From NCBI RefSeq assembly GCF_002944315.1, contig NZ_CP024311.1, forward strand, positions 3,138,501-3,202,500: DNA of 64,000 nucleotides, in the 5' to 3' direction. Each line of letters begins with the position of its first letter. The stretch's first letter is position 1. This stretch comes from Rhizobium sp. NXC24 (GTDB lineage: Bacteria > Pseudomonadota > Alphaproteobacteria > Rhizobiales > Rhizobiaceae). Of the stretch, positions 26,323 to 37,542 are shown piece by piece. Position numbers and translations under genes: made by a program. The notes under the pieces are model-generated. The model was given only the letters and a program-made list of their open reading frames with translations. It was not told where the DNA came from and ran no database searches.

Positions 26323-27150
26323 TTGAATGGCTCTGCGCCAACAGATGAAGAACAAATGTCTTTAATGTACCAAGCCGCACTGTCCGAAAGCCCTCGCACG
26401 CCCGCGCAGCCGCTACCCGTTTACCTCATCAATATTGATCGAGCGACGGACAGACTGGCGGAAATTAAGCGGCAGAGCGATGAATTCGGCATCAGGATCG
26501 AGCGCGTCGACTGCGTCGACGGCGCTCTTTTGCCGCGGGAGCAATGGATCGACGTCGATCACGACCGTTTCCGACGTCGGCACGGCAGGGTCATTCTGCC
26601 CGGCGAATATGGCTGCTACCGCAGTCATCTGATGGCATTGCGCCAATTTCTTGCCGACGGCAGCGAAGCGGCTGTCATCATTGAAGACGACATAGCGCTG
26701 GACGGCGATTTCCTCGCCCGTGCCATGGCGGCAAAGGAAGCTATCCCGAACGCCGAGGTCATCAAGCTCGTGAACCATCGCTGGGGCGGCTTCCGTGCCG
26801 CGACCCGCAGCCGTGCGGGAGATGTGATCGGCCGCTGCCTCTTCGGCCCGCAAGGCTCGACGGCCTGCTACCTTGTAACGCGCAGTGGCGCTGAAAAGAT
26901 CGTCAAGGCGCTCGCGGTCATGTCCCTGCCCTGGGATGTCGCCGTGGAACGCGGCTGGGATATGCACACATCCATCTTCACGACGCGCGCCAACATCGTC
27001 GGCTTCAGCCCGTTGCAGCGGAGCACGATGATTGGCTGGCGTCGTGACTATCGTGCCGCGAAATCCGCTGCCTGGCGGCGCGTTCCCGCGCATCTCTTCC
27101 GCACGTTGGATTTCTTCCGCCGCATCGCCTACGTGCTCACAACGCCGTAG
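26323..27150 (+). CDS. Glycosyltransferase family 25 (LPS core/O-antigen type)
   Basis: This transferase of about 265-275 residues has GT25 features: YLINIDRATDRLAEI near the N-terminus, PGEYGCYRSHLMALRQF, the acidic motif IIEDDIALD, and GSTACYLVTRSGAEKIV. Such enzymes add a sugar, often galactose, to lipooligosaccharide on the cytoplasmic face. The start is uncertain: a TTG-initiated frame begins here, and ATG codons 11 and 14 codons in are alternatives. It stands alone, converging on the outer-membrane protein gene with nine bases between them. Confidence 0.85.
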   Translation: MNGSAPTDEEQMSLMYQAALSESPRTPAQPLPVYLINIDRATDRLAEIKRQSDEFGIRIERVDCVDGALLPREQWIDVDHDRFRRRHGRVILPGEYGCYRSHLMALRQFLADGSEAAVIIEDDIALDGDFLARAMAAKEAIPNAEVIKLVNHRWGGFRAATRSRAGDVIGRCLFGPQGSTACYLVTRSGAEKIVKALAVMSLPWDVAVERGWDMHTSIFTTRANIVGFSPLQRSTMIGWRRDYRAAKSAAWRRVPAHLFRTLDFFRRIAYVLTTP

Positions 27151-27159
27151 GCAGCGACC

Positions 27160-27990
27160 CTACCAGGTGGTGATTCGCAACCCGATACGAATCTCGTGTC
27201 GCGACAAAGCGCCATCGCGGCCCATCGTACCGCCGGCGCCGGCTGACGCGTCCGCTGCCGAATAACCGAACATATCGCCGCCGGCGATATGCGAGAAGCG
27301 ATAGCCGAGATCGAGTTTCACATTCGGGGCCACTTCATAGGCGACTCCGGCCATCAATGCATAGGTCATGCGCCAATCGCTTTCGCCGGGATAACGCGCG
27401 CTGACCGAAGCAGCACCACCGCAGCCGGAGACACCGTCGACACAGGAGCCGACAGCATTGACGCTGTTCCAGGAAACCCTCGTCGCGCCGAGACCGGCAC
27501 CGACATAGGGCGTAAAGCCGGCCAGCGTGCCGAGATCGACATAGCCGTTCACCATCAGGCTACCCGCCTTGAAAGAAGAGCGCGCTTTGGTGGAGCAACC
27601 CGTACCGGCTGCGCCGCCTGCGCAGGGCGACGCGCTCGAAATCCGGCCATCGAAATCGCCGCTGAAATAGTCGCCGGTGATATCGGCACGAAGCAAGTCG
27701 TTGAATTGATAACCAACGCCGAGGCCACCCGAAAAATCGCCGCTGAAGCGGTCGGAATCAAAGCGGCTGGAGCTGTAATCGCCGCTGGTGGAGTCATAAG
27801 CGCGGAAGGTTGTGTCGTCGTGGCTGGCGTTGACCGCATAGCCGAGATCGCCCCGCACATACCAGCCCCTAGCATCCTTGACGCTGACCTCGGGCATCTT
27901 GATCTCCGGCGGCAGATCACCCGCAAAAGCAGTGCCCGCAACCGCGCTCGCCATCATCGCGGCCAGCGCAAAAGCGTCGAAACGGATCAT
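27160..27990 (-). CDS. Outer-membrane beta-barrel protein (RopB/Omp25-like), copy 1
   Basis: A Sec signal peptide (MIRFDAFALAAMMASAVAGT, cleaved after AFA) is followed by an 8-strand OmpA-type barrel. Landmarks are GWYVRGDLGYAVNA, GGLGVGYQFNDLLRADITGD, TPYVGAGLGATRV, and the terminal YRFSHIAGGDMFGY with a C-terminal aromatic residue (Trp). GAGGGG lies before the ATG at 27990. Longer frames upstream are rejected because they remove the signal peptide from the N-terminus. It is a paralogue of the next gene. A CtrA-type box lies about 145 bases upstream. Confidence 0.88.
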   Translation of the reverse strand: MIRFDAFALAAMMASAVAGTAFAGDLPPEIKMPEVSVKDARGWYVRGDLGYAVNASHDDTTFRAYDSTSGDYSSSRFDSDRFSGDFSGGLGVGYQFNDLLRADITGDYFSGDFDGRISSASPCAGGAAGTGCSTKARSSFKAGSLMVNGYVDLGTLAGFTPYVGAGLGATRVSWNSVNAVGSCVDGVSGCGGAASVSARYPGESDWRMTYALMAGVAYEVAPNVKLDLGYRFSHIAGGDMFGYSAADASAGAGGTMGRDGALSRHEIRIGLRITTW

Positions 27991-28111
27991 TACCCCTCGC
28001 CTTCCAACCTCGGGCCGGTACCCGCTTTCAAGCCGGCCCGCCCTTGTCGTACCCGCCATTCTGGCTCTCCGAGAGGAGAGACCGGGCCGAGCCGCAGCCA
28101 TTGTCATTTCA

Positions 28112-28147
28112 TTAACCATAGGGAATTCATGGTTAACGAAGGTTTAA
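28112..28147. promoter_or_regulatory. CtrA-type box and inverted repeat upstream of outer-membrane gene copy 1
   Basis: TTAA (28133-28136), seven bases, then TTAA (28144-28147) is a perfect CtrA consensus. Its left half is also the right arm of an inverted repeat, TTAACCAT (28112-28119) with ATGGTTAA (28129-28136). The pair lies in the promoter region of the minus-strand barrel gene. Confidence 0.55.
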
Positions 28148-28184
28148 AACGCGGTTGAATTGCTTAACGGCGACAGAAAAAAGT

Positions 28185-28216
28185 AAAAAGCCGCCCGGAC
28201 GAACCGGACGGCTTTT
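28185..28216 (-). terminator. Rho-independent terminator of outer-membrane gene copy 2
   Basis: AAAAGCCG-type and CGGCTTTT-type arms with inner CCGG/CCGG pairing form a GC-rich hairpin. On the minus strand it is followed by CTTTTTACTTTTTT. It lies 24 bases past the stop at 28240. Confidence 0.85.
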
Positions 28217-28239
28217 CAAAGGCTTGGCCGTAGAAAGGC

Positions 28240-29094
28240 TTACTTGTAGACCGGCTGCGGCTGGACAGGGATATCAGCCGGCGGCATGTAGCTGGCTGTC
28301 TGGCAGCCGCCAAACGTATAGCGGGCACCGAGGCGGGCTTCATGCAGGTTGAGGCCCTTGTCGTACCCCGGACCGCCGTTTTCCGCATAGCCGAACATAT
28401 CGCCGCCTTCGATGTGGCGGTAACGATAGCCGACATCGGCCTTGAGATTGCACGAGAGATCGATCGAAGTACCGGCCATCAGCGCATAGGTGAAGCGCCA
28501 GCTACCGCGACCATTGTGGGTAACGGTTTCGTCGCAGGAACTCGAATCGGCGTTGGAGCAGGAGGTATTCTTCAGGTTGCTCCATTTAACGTAAGTGCCG
28601 CCGAGACCACCGCCCACATAGGGGGTGAAGATGCCGTAGGTGCCGATATCGACATAGGCGTTGGCAAGCAAGCTATAGGCCGTCAGCGACGCCACATCTC
28701 GGGAGGTCGCGGGCACGGCAGTGAAACCAGGGCCGCAGGCTCCGCAATCGCCGCTTGTCGAACCCTTGAAATCGGACTTGAAGAGATAATCCAGCGTCAC
28801 GTCCGTGCGCAGGTAGTTGTTGATCTGGTAACCGACACCGCCACCTAGCGTGAAATTGTCATCAAGCTTTGCGCTGTCGAAATCGACAAGGCTGGAATTG
28901 GAGCCCTGGAAATAATTGGCGCCACGCAGATCGGTGAAGGCATAACCGACATCGCCGCGCAGATACCAGCCGCTCGATTGGCTGACGGCAACTTCCGGCG
29001 CCGGCTGAGCCGGTTCCGGCGTATAGAGATCGGCCGAAAAAGCGGATGTGCCGACAAAGAGAGCAGCAGCGGCCCCAATCAAAGTTTTCATCAT
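28240..29094 (-). CDS. Outer-membrane beta-barrel protein (RopB/Omp25-like), copy 2
   Basis: This 284-residue paralogue of the adjacent barrel has a signal peptide (MMKTLIGAAAALFVGTSAFS, cleaved before ADL), a short Pro-rich linker, and then the barrel (GWYLRGDVGYAFTD, LGGGVGYQINNYLRTDVT, TPYVGGGLGGTYV, YRYRHIEGGDMFGY). A Pro-rich tail (PPADIPVQPQPVYK) follows the last strand. Two Met codons in tandem follow a GGAG site. RopB-like proteins are major outer-membrane proteins in rhizobia. A CtrA-type box lies 84 bases upstream. Confidence 0.88.
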   Translation of the reverse strand: MMKTLIGAAAALFVGTSAFSADLYTPEPAQPAPEVAVSQSSGWYLRGDVGYAFTDLRGANYFQGSNSSLVDFDSAKLDDNFTLGGGVGYQINNYLRTDVTLDYLFKSDFKGSTSGDCGACGPGFTAVPATSRDVASLTAYSLLANAYVDIGTYGIFTPYVGGGLGGTYVKWSNLKNTSCSNADSSSCDETVTHNGRGSWRFTYALMAGTSIDLSCNLKADVGYRYRHIEGGDMFGYAENGGPGYDKGLNLHEARLGARYTFGGCQTASYMPPADIPVQPQPVYK

Positions 29095-29550
29095 GGCTTT
29101 GGCTCCAAATTTATTGCCATTGGCACGGCAAAAGCCTGCCAACCGAAAGACATGATATGGATAGTGAATGATAAGGGTTAAAACCCAATTAACTACGAAT
29201 ATTTACTCTGTTCGGTCGATGGATATACTTGGCCCTGTACATTAGCGATTCGTAAAACTAAGCGTACGAACCCGCAATGTCTTTGATTGACTTGGCTTTT
29301 CCCGTTACAGGAATAGGACACCTCGCGCCGCAGGAAAAGCCAGAGAGCGCGCACCCGGCCATTCTTATATCGCATATCTGGTTCAGAATTATTCGCCCAG
29401 GACTTGCTCCATGGAGATGCGAAACGCAATCCGTGGATGATACGGACCCGGCGCATCACGGCATCGATCGTCTTTGGCGATCACACTCCCATTAAATGAT
29501 CGGGGCCCCCGCCACCCTTCACCTGCACGATCCGTGGAAAGGAAGCGACA
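29095..29550. other. Intergenic region upstream of outer-membrane gene copy 2
   Basis: This 456-base region between divergent genes contains the CtrA-type box near its left end. Short frames within it lack ribosome-binding sites and coding character. I see no other structure. Confidence 0.6.
29178..29192. promoter_or_regulatory. CtrA-type box upstream of outer-membrane gene copy 2
   Basis: TTAA (29178-29181), seven bases, TTAA (29189-29192): a perfect consensus match 84 bases upstream of the barrel gene start. Confidence 0.55.
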
Positions 29551-30015
29551 ATGAGTGATATCGACAGCAAAGAATTCGTTCTTGCAGGCGTCGTCATGAA
29601 ACGCTTGTTGTCCGGCGACCAGACCGGAGGGCAGTTCTGTCTCTTCGAGAACAAAAGCAACGGAAATACGAGGACGCCGATCCACGTCCACGCCAAGGAC
29701 GACGAGACGGTTTACGTCCTTGAAGGCGAGCTGACAGCAGTGCTCGACGGCCAGCCTCTACGCTTGGCTGCAGGCGAAAGCCTCTTCCTGCCGCGCGGCA
29801 TTCCGCACCAGCTTATGAATATGACCGGCGATCCCAGCAGATACATCTTGATCGGAACCCCCGCTCGGTTCGACGGGTTTCTCGAAGAAGGTGGCCACGA
29901 ACTTCAACCGGATGAAGTCGTCGGACCGCCGACACCCGAGGAGATCGAGCGTCTCCGCGAGGCCGCGGCAAAGTTCGGCATCATTTTGCTTCCGGATTGG
30001 CCCTCGCCCAAGTGA
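29551..30015 (+). CDS. Cupin-domain protein (quercetinase-like)
   Basis: This 154-residue single-domain cupin has motif 1 HVHAKDDETVYVLEGELTAV with two His and a Glu for metal binding, and motif 2 FLPRGIPHQLMN with the third His. Substrate is unknown; related small cupins include quercetin dioxygenases and isomerases. A C-terminal helix (PTPEEIERLREAAAKFG) is extra to the barrel. GGAAAGGAAG precedes the ATG. It appears to be a stand-alone gene. Confidence 0.83.
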   Translation: MSDIDSKEFVLAGVVMKRLLSGDQTGGQFCLFENKSNGNTRTPIHVHAKDDETVYVLEGELTAVLDGQPLRLAAGESLFLPRGIPHQLMNMTGDPSRYILIGTPARFDGFLEEGGHELQPDEVVGPPTPEEIERLREAAAKFGIILLPDWPSPK

Positions 30016-30119
30016 CGCAGTGTCCCAGGCATCAAGATGTTTCCCAACTCTTAAACCAATTGGCAATAATCGGTCCGATACCATGACCGCAGCCGGGGCG
30101 TAAAATATGGAGGAAGTCG

Positions 30120-30674
30120 TTGACTTGCTTTCGCAATCTGGGTGCCGGCCTATGCCTCGCATTTAGCTTTCTGACGACCGCCGCCCTCGCCGGCCCGGTT
30201 CCCACACTGCCGGCCGCAGCGACGAGCTGGAACAAGGGACGAGAGACGGGATTACCCATCCCTCGCTATGTGTCGCTGAAAGCATACAAGGCGCGTATGC
30301 GCGCTGGGCCATCGACGATTTATCCAACCAAATGGATCTATATGAAACCCGGCCTGCCGCTGGAGATCATCGACGAATACGGCCATTGGCGACAGGTGCG
30401 CGATGATATCGGCACGACCGGATGGATGCATAGCGCCCTTCTTTCGGGGCTGCGCACGGCGGTCGTCGGGCCATGGCTGAAGACAAACGCGATGCTGCGC
30501 GGAAGCCCGGAAACGACGGCCACACTCATCGCTGAACTGCAGCCCGGCGTCTTGCTGTCGCTACGCTCCTGTACCGGCGCTTGGTGTAGCGTCTCCGTGC
30601 GGAAGCATTCCGCGAGCGGCTATGTCAGGCAGAACATGCTCTGGGGTGCTTATCCCGGCGAAATGTTCCGGTGA
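30120..30674 (+). CDS. Exported SH3-domain protein
   Basis: The 184-residue product has a Sec signal peptide (MTCFRNLGAGLCLAFSFLTT, cleaved near ALA-G) and two bacterial SH3-like modules: about 50-100 (YVSLKAYKARMRAGPSTIYP) and about 115-175 (LKTNAMLRGSPETTATLIAE). Such periplasmic domains often bind cell-wall peptides. The start is TTG at 30120, supported by a GGAGGAAG site about five bases upstream; the nearby ATG is out of frame. Target unknown. Confidence 0.82.
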   Translation: MTCFRNLGAGLCLAFSFLTTAALAGPVPTLPAAATSWNKGRETGLPIPRYVSLKAYKARMRAGPSTIYPTKWIYMKPGLPLEIIDEYGHWRQVRDDIGTTGWMHSALLSGLRTAVVGPWLKTNAMLRGSPETTATLIAELQPGVLLSLRSCTGAWCSVSVRKHSASGYVRQNMLWGAYPGEMFR

Positions 30675-30698
30675 TCCTCTTGCCGCGAGCAATATCAA

Positions 30699-30731
30699 CG
30701 GCCGCCCCATCAGGCGGCCGCGGATTTCTTG
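30699..30731 (+). terminator. Stem-loop terminator after the SH3-domain gene
   Basis: CGGCCGCC (30699-30706) pairs with GGCGGCCG (30713-30720) around a 6-base loop and is followed by a short T-rich ATTTCTT. The T-run is on the plus strand only. Confidence 0.65.
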
Positions 30732-30758
30732 CCGATATCTGAATAACCGACAGCTTAA

Positions 30759-32111
30759 TCAGGCAGCGTTGCGAACGCTCGAGATCACATCGATCAGACC
30801 GCCGACGATGCGCTCGATCTGACCACGGTCGTCGCCTTCCGCCATGACGCGGATCAGCGGCTCGGTGCCGGAGGGGCGGATAACGAGGCGGCCGTTGCGG
30901 GCAAGCTCACTTTCGGCATCGGCGATCGCCTTGCGCACCTGCATGTCTTCCAGCGGCTTGCCGCCGGAAATGCGGACATTGCGCAGAAGCTGCGGCACCG
31001 GTTCGAAGCGGCGGCAGACTTCGCTGACCGGCTTGCCGGTGCGCTTGACCGCAGCCAGGATCTGCAACGCCGCCACAAGGCCATCGCCGGTCGTGCCATA
31101 GTCGGAGAGCACGATATGGCCGGACTGCTCGCCGCCGACATTGTAATTGTGCTGGCGCATATGCTCGACGACATAACGGTCGCCGACCGCGGTGCGGGCA
31201 AGCGCCATGCCCTTGTCTTCCAGGAAGCGTTCCAGACCGAGATTAGACATGACGGTCGCGACGATGCCATTGCCGCGCAGCAACTGGCTCTCGGCCCAGC
31301 TCTCGGCGATGACGGCCATCAGTTGGTCACCGTCAACAATCGTGCCGGTTTCGTCGACGATGATGACGCGATCGGCGTCGCCATCAAGCGCGATGCCGAT
31401 ATCGGCACGCACTTCGTCCACCTTCTTCTGCAGCGCGACCGGGCTGGTGGAGCCGCAATTGAGATTGATATTGGTGCCGTTCGGCTCGTTACCGATGGTA
31501 ACGACATCGGCGCCGAGTTCCCACAGTACGGCGGGCGCGACCTTGTAGGCGGCGCCATTGGCGCAATCAATGGCGATGCGCAGGCCCTGCAGCGTCACAT
31601 CGCGCGGTAGCGTGCGCTTGGCATGCTCGATATAACGGTCATGCACGCCGTCGACGCGTTTGGCGCGGCCGATGTTTTCCGACTTGGCGAGATGCGCCGT
31701 CATGTCCTTTTCCAGCAGATCCTCGATCTTCGTTTCGAGATCGTCGGACAGCTTGTAGCCATCGGGGCCGAAAAGCTTGATGCCGTTGTCTTCGTAAGGA
31801 TTGTGCGAAGCAGAGATCATCACACCGATATCGGCGCGCAGTGACCGCGTCAGCATGGCGACGGCAGGCGTCGGAATCGGACCGAGAACGAAGGCGTCGA
31901 CACCGGCTGCGGTGAAACCCGCCACCATGGCGTTTTCCAGCATGTAGCCGGAGAGACGCGTATCCTTGCCGATGACCACTCGATGGCGATGACTGCCCCG
32001 ATGGAAAATCGTGCCGGCGGCGATACCCACGCGCATGGCGAGATCCGGCGTCATCGGATAGATATTGGATTGTCCGCGGATTCCGTCCGTTCCGAAATAG
32101 CGACGTTTCAT
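30759..32111 (-). CDS. glmM: Phosphoglucosamine mutase GlmM
   Basis: The 450-residue enzyme converts glucosamine-6-phosphate into glucosamine-1-phosphate for UDP-GlcNAc, the precursor of peptidoglycan and LPS. The phosphoserine is Ser102 in [12 protein letters not shown], the Mg site is LDGDADRVI, and the phosphate-binding [12 protein letters not shown] is near the C-terminus. The start [10 protein letters not shown] at 32111 follows GGGAG; a longer frame upstream is rejected. UDP-GlcNAc is also the usual donor for OGT-type enzymes such as the one at 13100. Confidence 0.95.
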   Translation of the reverse strand: MKRRYFGTDGIRGQSNIYPMTPDLAMRVGIAAGTIFHRGSHRHRVVIGKDTRLSGYMLENAMVAGFTAAGVDAFVLGPIPTPAVAMLTRSLRADIGVMISASHNPYEDNGIKLFGPDGYKLSDDLETKIEDLLEKDMTAHLAKSENIGRAKRVDGVHDRYIEHAKRTLPRDVTLQGLRIAIDCANGAAYKVAPAVLWELGADVVTIGNEPNGTNINLNCGSTSPVALQKKVDEVRADIGIALDGDADRVIIVDETGTIVDGDQLMAVIAESWAESQLLRGNGIVATVMSNLGLERFLEDKGMALARTAVGDRYVVEHMRQHNYNVGGEQSGHIVLSDYGTTGDGLVAALQILAAVKRTGKPVSEVCRRFEPVPQLLRNVRISGGKPLEDMQVRKAIADAESELARNGRLVIRPSGTEPLIRVMAEGDDRGQIERIVGGLIDVISSVRNAA

Positions 32112-32414
32112 ATGCACTCCCGTGATTGCAGCGTCCCTTTGAGGGACTGCGGCATCCCGTTCTCCTCCCCGGAATTCCATGGGCGGCGCGAACATCGATG
32201 CTTGAGGCTCATGCCATAGATTGCAAACCTCGGCACTTAAATTACCAAGAAAACGTATTACAACGCGTTACTGTTAATAAGCACTAAAAAAGGTCAGTTC
32301 TCCACTGAAACAGACCGGCCTCCTAGTCTATCGGCGTAAATCGGGTGGCCGTTGGGACGGCAGCGGTTGGAAGCCAGACGACTGAACCGCACTGGCAGCC
32401 CGACGTCACACCGA

Positions 32415-32639
32415 TCAACAGCAACGGCCCTGTTTGCCTTGAGCCTGAACAGGCGGGCAAGGAACTGTTCCAAACGAACAGAACACGCAACAATCGCCCG
32501 CCCTCGGTCGAAGAACGGCACTGCAGCTTTTGCACTCGTAGAAATATTGGCACGCGTCAGTTGGCATTGTTTCTGACGCTTTGAAGCCGCAGATTGGACA
32601 GGTAATCGTTGAGCTGAGGATCACGGATACTTCACGCAT
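32415..32639 (-). CDS. Small zinc-ribbon-like protein (GDCC type)
   Basis: This 74-residue Cys-rich protein has a CPICG knuckle and a CKSC knuckle, then the cluster GDCCVFCSFGTVPCPPVQ. The pairs of CxxC can hold one zinc, and the GDCCVFCS segment could hold another metal. It looks like a small conserved family of unknown function in rhizobia and relatives. Start could be ATG 32639 or a TTG four codons upstream. It lies alone between ftsH and glmM. Confidence 0.7.
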   Translation of the reverse strand: MREVSVILSSTITCPICGFKASETMPTDACQYFYECKSCSAVLRPRAGDCCVFCSFGTVPCPPVQAQGKQGRCC

Positions 32640-32942
32640 AAAGATATCCAATCGTCATTAGGACAACACCAGTGATGAGACCGCCAGGGTACGGGTTACA
32701 CACCTGGCGCACGCTCAGCATCGATGCCTCCGCGACATGAATGCAGGCAGGGCGATGCGCTGTTCGCTGTCGACACCTCGAGTCACACCCAGCAACCCGC
32801 TTTCCCGCTTGAATTTCGACGTTCGGGTCATCACCGGTATCGAACCGTCTCCGTTCGTCACCCCGGCTATCAAGAAAAAGGCCAGCTCCCTGTTAAAAAA
32901 GGAACTGGCCTCTTCGTCTACATGTTCAATCGGCTCTGTGCG
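32640..32942. other. Intergenic region between ftsH and the zinc-ribbon gene
   Basis: These roughly 300 bases hold the ftsH terminator near the right end and, presumably, the promoter of the zinc-ribbon gene. No other feature is supported. Confidence 0.5.
32875..32911 (-). terminator. Rho-independent terminator of ftsH
   Basis: AGGCCAG..TCC and GGA..CTGGCCT arms form a hairpin whose minus-strand reading ends in a T5 tract. It is located 31 bases past the ftsH stop. Confidence 0.8.
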
Positions 32943-34886
<1,944 letters not shown>

Positions 34887-35010
34887 CGAACTCCCCAGCA
34901 CTGAAACTTCCGCCGCTGAGCGGCGGCATTACTTGATCCCTAACATAGGGTTGCGCCAAGCCCTTGCCAAGGCAAACCGCATCGCCACATGTTTTTTCCG
35001 TCAATAACTC

Positions 35011-36333
35011 TCAAAGTGGCGGCCGAGTATAGGGTTCACGGCCAAAGCAAGTCGCCAACCGATCCGCAAATGTGAGATCGAATCGTGTCAAAAAGCGGTC
35101 GAAAGGCGCAAGATGGGGTGTAATTGTGGCCGACACGGTGCTCCGGCCAGCGCCGGCGGTCACCCGTGGCAACACGGCCCGAGCACGCTGCACAGCGCCC
35201 TTCGGCAGCCTCTCCGGAAACTCCGCCGCACCCCTCTCCCCCGCCGCTTCGATGCGGATAGTGGCCGGATCGTGATTGACGATCCGGAAGCGGCCGTCCC
35301 ATATGCCATCGGCTCCCGGCGCAAGCACAAGCGGCTGGATGTCGCGGCTTTCGCGCATGAGATAAAGCCCGTCCCGGCGCAGGTCGAAGACGACGCCGCC
35401 CGCCGTGCGCCGCCCCGGCTTCCCCTCGCCGATGAAATCCAGGATACGACGCATCCGCTCGCGGCCCGGACCATAGGGCTCACCGCCGAATGCGGCGGCG
35501 AGATAGGAGAGCGCATAGGAGAGCACGACCTCATCGGCGGCCAGCGCATCGCGGCTGACGACGCAAAGCACGCTCGCATGAACAGTCACATATCTATCCA
35601 GCCAGGCGGCGGCTTCCTTCGAGAGCGCCGCGCGAGCCGCGCCATCATCAAGCACAGAGAGCGGCACGACATCCTCCGCCAGGCGTTTGCGCATGCGTAC
35701 GCGCTCATAGCGGACATCCTCATTGCTCGGATCATCCAACCAGGACATGCCCCGCCGCGTGAGATAGGCGCGGATATCGGCCCGCCGGCAGGCGAGAAAC
35801 GGCCTGACGATCCAGAGGCGCCGATCGAAGAGCATGGCGTCGGCAATGCCGGTGCCGGCAACGCCCTCACCTTCGCTTAAACGTTCCGCGCGCATGGCCA
35901 AGGTCTCGCGCTGGTCATCGAGCGTATGCGCGGTAACGACCACGTTGGCAGAAATATCCGCCGCAATATCGGCAAGCAGCCCATAGCGCGCCTCGCGGGC
36001 TGCAGCCATGATACCGCTCTTCGGCTTCTCGCCCTCCCAGCGACGAATGATGTGGGGCACGCCAAGCGATGCACGGAGAGCGGCGACATCGCTTGCTTCA
36101 TCGGCAGACTCCGACCGCAAACCATGATCAATCGTGGCGGCGGAAAGGGTGATGTTTGAATCCGGGAAGGACTTCAACTGTTCGGAAAGGGCAACCAGCA
36201 GGCCGGTGGAATCGCTGCCGCCGGAAATGGCGACTAGAATATGGGCAGGCTTGAAAAGGGAATGAATAAAATCGGCCGCTGCGGCATCTGGCATCTGGGC
36301 TGTGGCAGCAGCAGTCACAGCGTCACCGGACAT
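35011..36333 (-). CDS. tilS: tRNA(Ile)-lysidine synthetase TilS
   Basis: The 440-residue ATP-dependent ligase adds lysine to the wobble C of tRNA-Ile(CAU), changing its decoding to AUA. The PP-loop SGGSDSTG lies near residue 38. The core is TilS-like to about residue 240; the C-terminal third is divergent and basic. It begins 5 bases after the cpoB/ybgF stop, so they are co-transcribed. A CAU tRNA lies elsewhere in the window (18780). Confidence 0.9.
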   Translation of the reverse strand: MSGDAVTAAATAQMPDAAAADFIHSLFKPAHILVAISGGSDSTGLLVALSEQLKSFPDSNITLSAATIDHGLRSESADEASDVAALRASLGVPHIIRRWEGEKPKSGIMAAAREARYGLLADIAADISANVVVTAHTLDDQRETLAMRAERLSEGEGVAGTGIADAMLFDRRLWIVRPFLACRRADIRAYLTRRGMSWLDDPSNEDVRYERVRMRKRLAEDVVPLSVLDDGAARAALSKEAAAWLDRYVTVHASVLCVVSRDALAADEVVLSYALSYLAAAFGGEPYGPGRERMRRILDFIGEGKPGRRTAGGVVFDLRRDGLYLMRESRDIQPLVLAPGADGIWDGRFRIVNHDPATIRIEAAGERGAAEFPERLPKGAVQRARAVLPRVTAGAGRSTVSATITPHLAPFDRFLTRFDLTFADRLATCFGREPYTRPPL

Positions 36334-36338
36334 CGCAA

Positions 36339-37382
36339 TCAGCAGGCAAGACGCTTTTGTTCGCTGGCTACCTTGTTGGTAACCGCCTTCGAAGCCTTCG
36401 GATAGCGTTTGGTCACTTCGCGCAGCGTTGCGCAGGCCGTATCCTTGTTATCGAGGGCAGCGAGCGACATGCCAAGCTTTAACAGCATTTCCGGTGCCTT
36501 TTCGGAGGTGCCGTATTTCTGATGCGCATTCAGGAAAGTCTTGGCCGCATCATTATATTTGCCTTGCGAATAAAGCGCTTCGCCAAGCCAGAAGTTGGCA
36601 TCGGGCGCCCGGGCGCTATTCGGGTAGCTGTCGATATACTGACGGAACTCCTGTTCGGCGACACTGTAGTCGCCGGACAGGACGTGGCCATAGGCCGATT
36701 TATACTGATCGTTTTCGCTGCCGAGCGAGGCCGTCTGCGTGCCTGAGCCGGCGGCCGGCGCAGCACCCGAACCGTTGTTGGCGCGCGTCGCCGTTGCGCC
36801 GACCTGCTTGCCGCTCTGATCGAACTGGATCGAGCCGAGCTGCGTCGGCGGCTTGCCAGAACCGCCGCCCTGTTGCGCCGTATTCGGCGCGTCGCCACCT
36901 TGCGAATCGCTGATTACACCGGCAATGTCGTCCTGTTGCTGACCGCCGCCTGCGCCCTGCGCCGGGGCATCCGCTTCGCTCTTCTTCATCGGGGCCGCGC
37001 CGCCGCCAGTCCCAGCCGCACCGCCAGTGCCCCCACCGCCACGCTTTTCAAGCTGCTGGAAGCGGAATTCATTGTCCTCTTGCGTCTTGCGGATCTGCTC
37101 CTGCATCTGCAGCAACTGATAGCTCATCTCTTCGACGCGGCCGTTCAATTGGCGCATCTGGTCTTCAAGCTGCTGCAAACGGACTTCGGCATCGCTGTTT
37201 TGAACGTTGATGACGGGTGCCTGCCCGAACTGCCTCTGGGGAGCCGCATTGTTCGGAACGGCCTGTTCCGGTGCACTGCGGCCACCTAAGTGAAGTCCGA
37301 AAAGCGACAAGGCAGAGGCGTCACGCTCACTACCGGCGACGGCGGCGAGACAAAGTAAGCTCGCCACGACAAGTTTTCTCAT
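36339..37382 (-). CDS. ybgF: Tol-Pal system protein CpoB/YbgF
   Basis: This 347-residue periplasmic protein coordinates peptidoglycan synthesis with outer-membrane constriction in the Tol-Pal system. It has a signal peptide (MRKLVVASLLCLAAVAGS), a trimerising coiled coil (VRLQQLEDQMRQLNGRVEEM, about 60-110), a long Gly/Gln/Ala-rich linker, and C-terminal TPR repeats (about 225-345). Of several in-frame Met codons, the one at 37382 has an AGGATG site. It is separated from pal by a terminator, so it has its own promoter and leads into tilS-ftsH. Confidence 0.9.
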   Translation of the reverse strand: MRKLVVASLLCLAAVAGSERDASALSLFGLHLGGRSAPEQAVPNNAAPQRQFGQAPVINVQNSDAEVRLQQLEDQMRQLNGRVEEMSYQLLQMQEQIRKTQEDNEFRFQQLEKRGGGGTGGAAGTGGGAAPMKKSEADAPAQGAGGGQQQDDIAGVISDSQGGDAPNTAQQGGGSGKPPTQLGSIQFDQSGKQVGATATRANNGSGAAPAAGSGTQTASLGSENDQYKSAYGHVLSGDYSVAEQEFRQYIDSYPNSARAPDANFWLGEALYSQGKYNDAAKTFLNAHQKYGTSEKAPEMLLKLGMSLAALDNKDTACATLREVTKRYPKASKAVTNKVASEQKRLAC

Positions 37383-37481
37383 ACGGATCATCCTGCCCAT
37401 TGATTCTTCGCGCCCCAGGGCGCGAACAGGAGATTTTTACAATTAATCTCAAAAAGCAACGGAGTTCGGCCAAAGTGTGGT

Positions 37482-37515
37482 CAAAAAAGTAAAGGCGGCC
37501 ACGCGGACCGCCTTT
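37482..37515 (-). terminator. Rho-independent terminator of pal
   Basis: AAAGGCGG (37491-37498) pairs with CCGCCTTT (37508-37515). Read on the minus strand, the hairpin is followed by ACTTTTTT. It lies 28 bases past the pal stop. Confidence 0.82.
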
Positions 37516-37542
37516 GTGCATTTCAGCCGGAATTTCGGCCTA

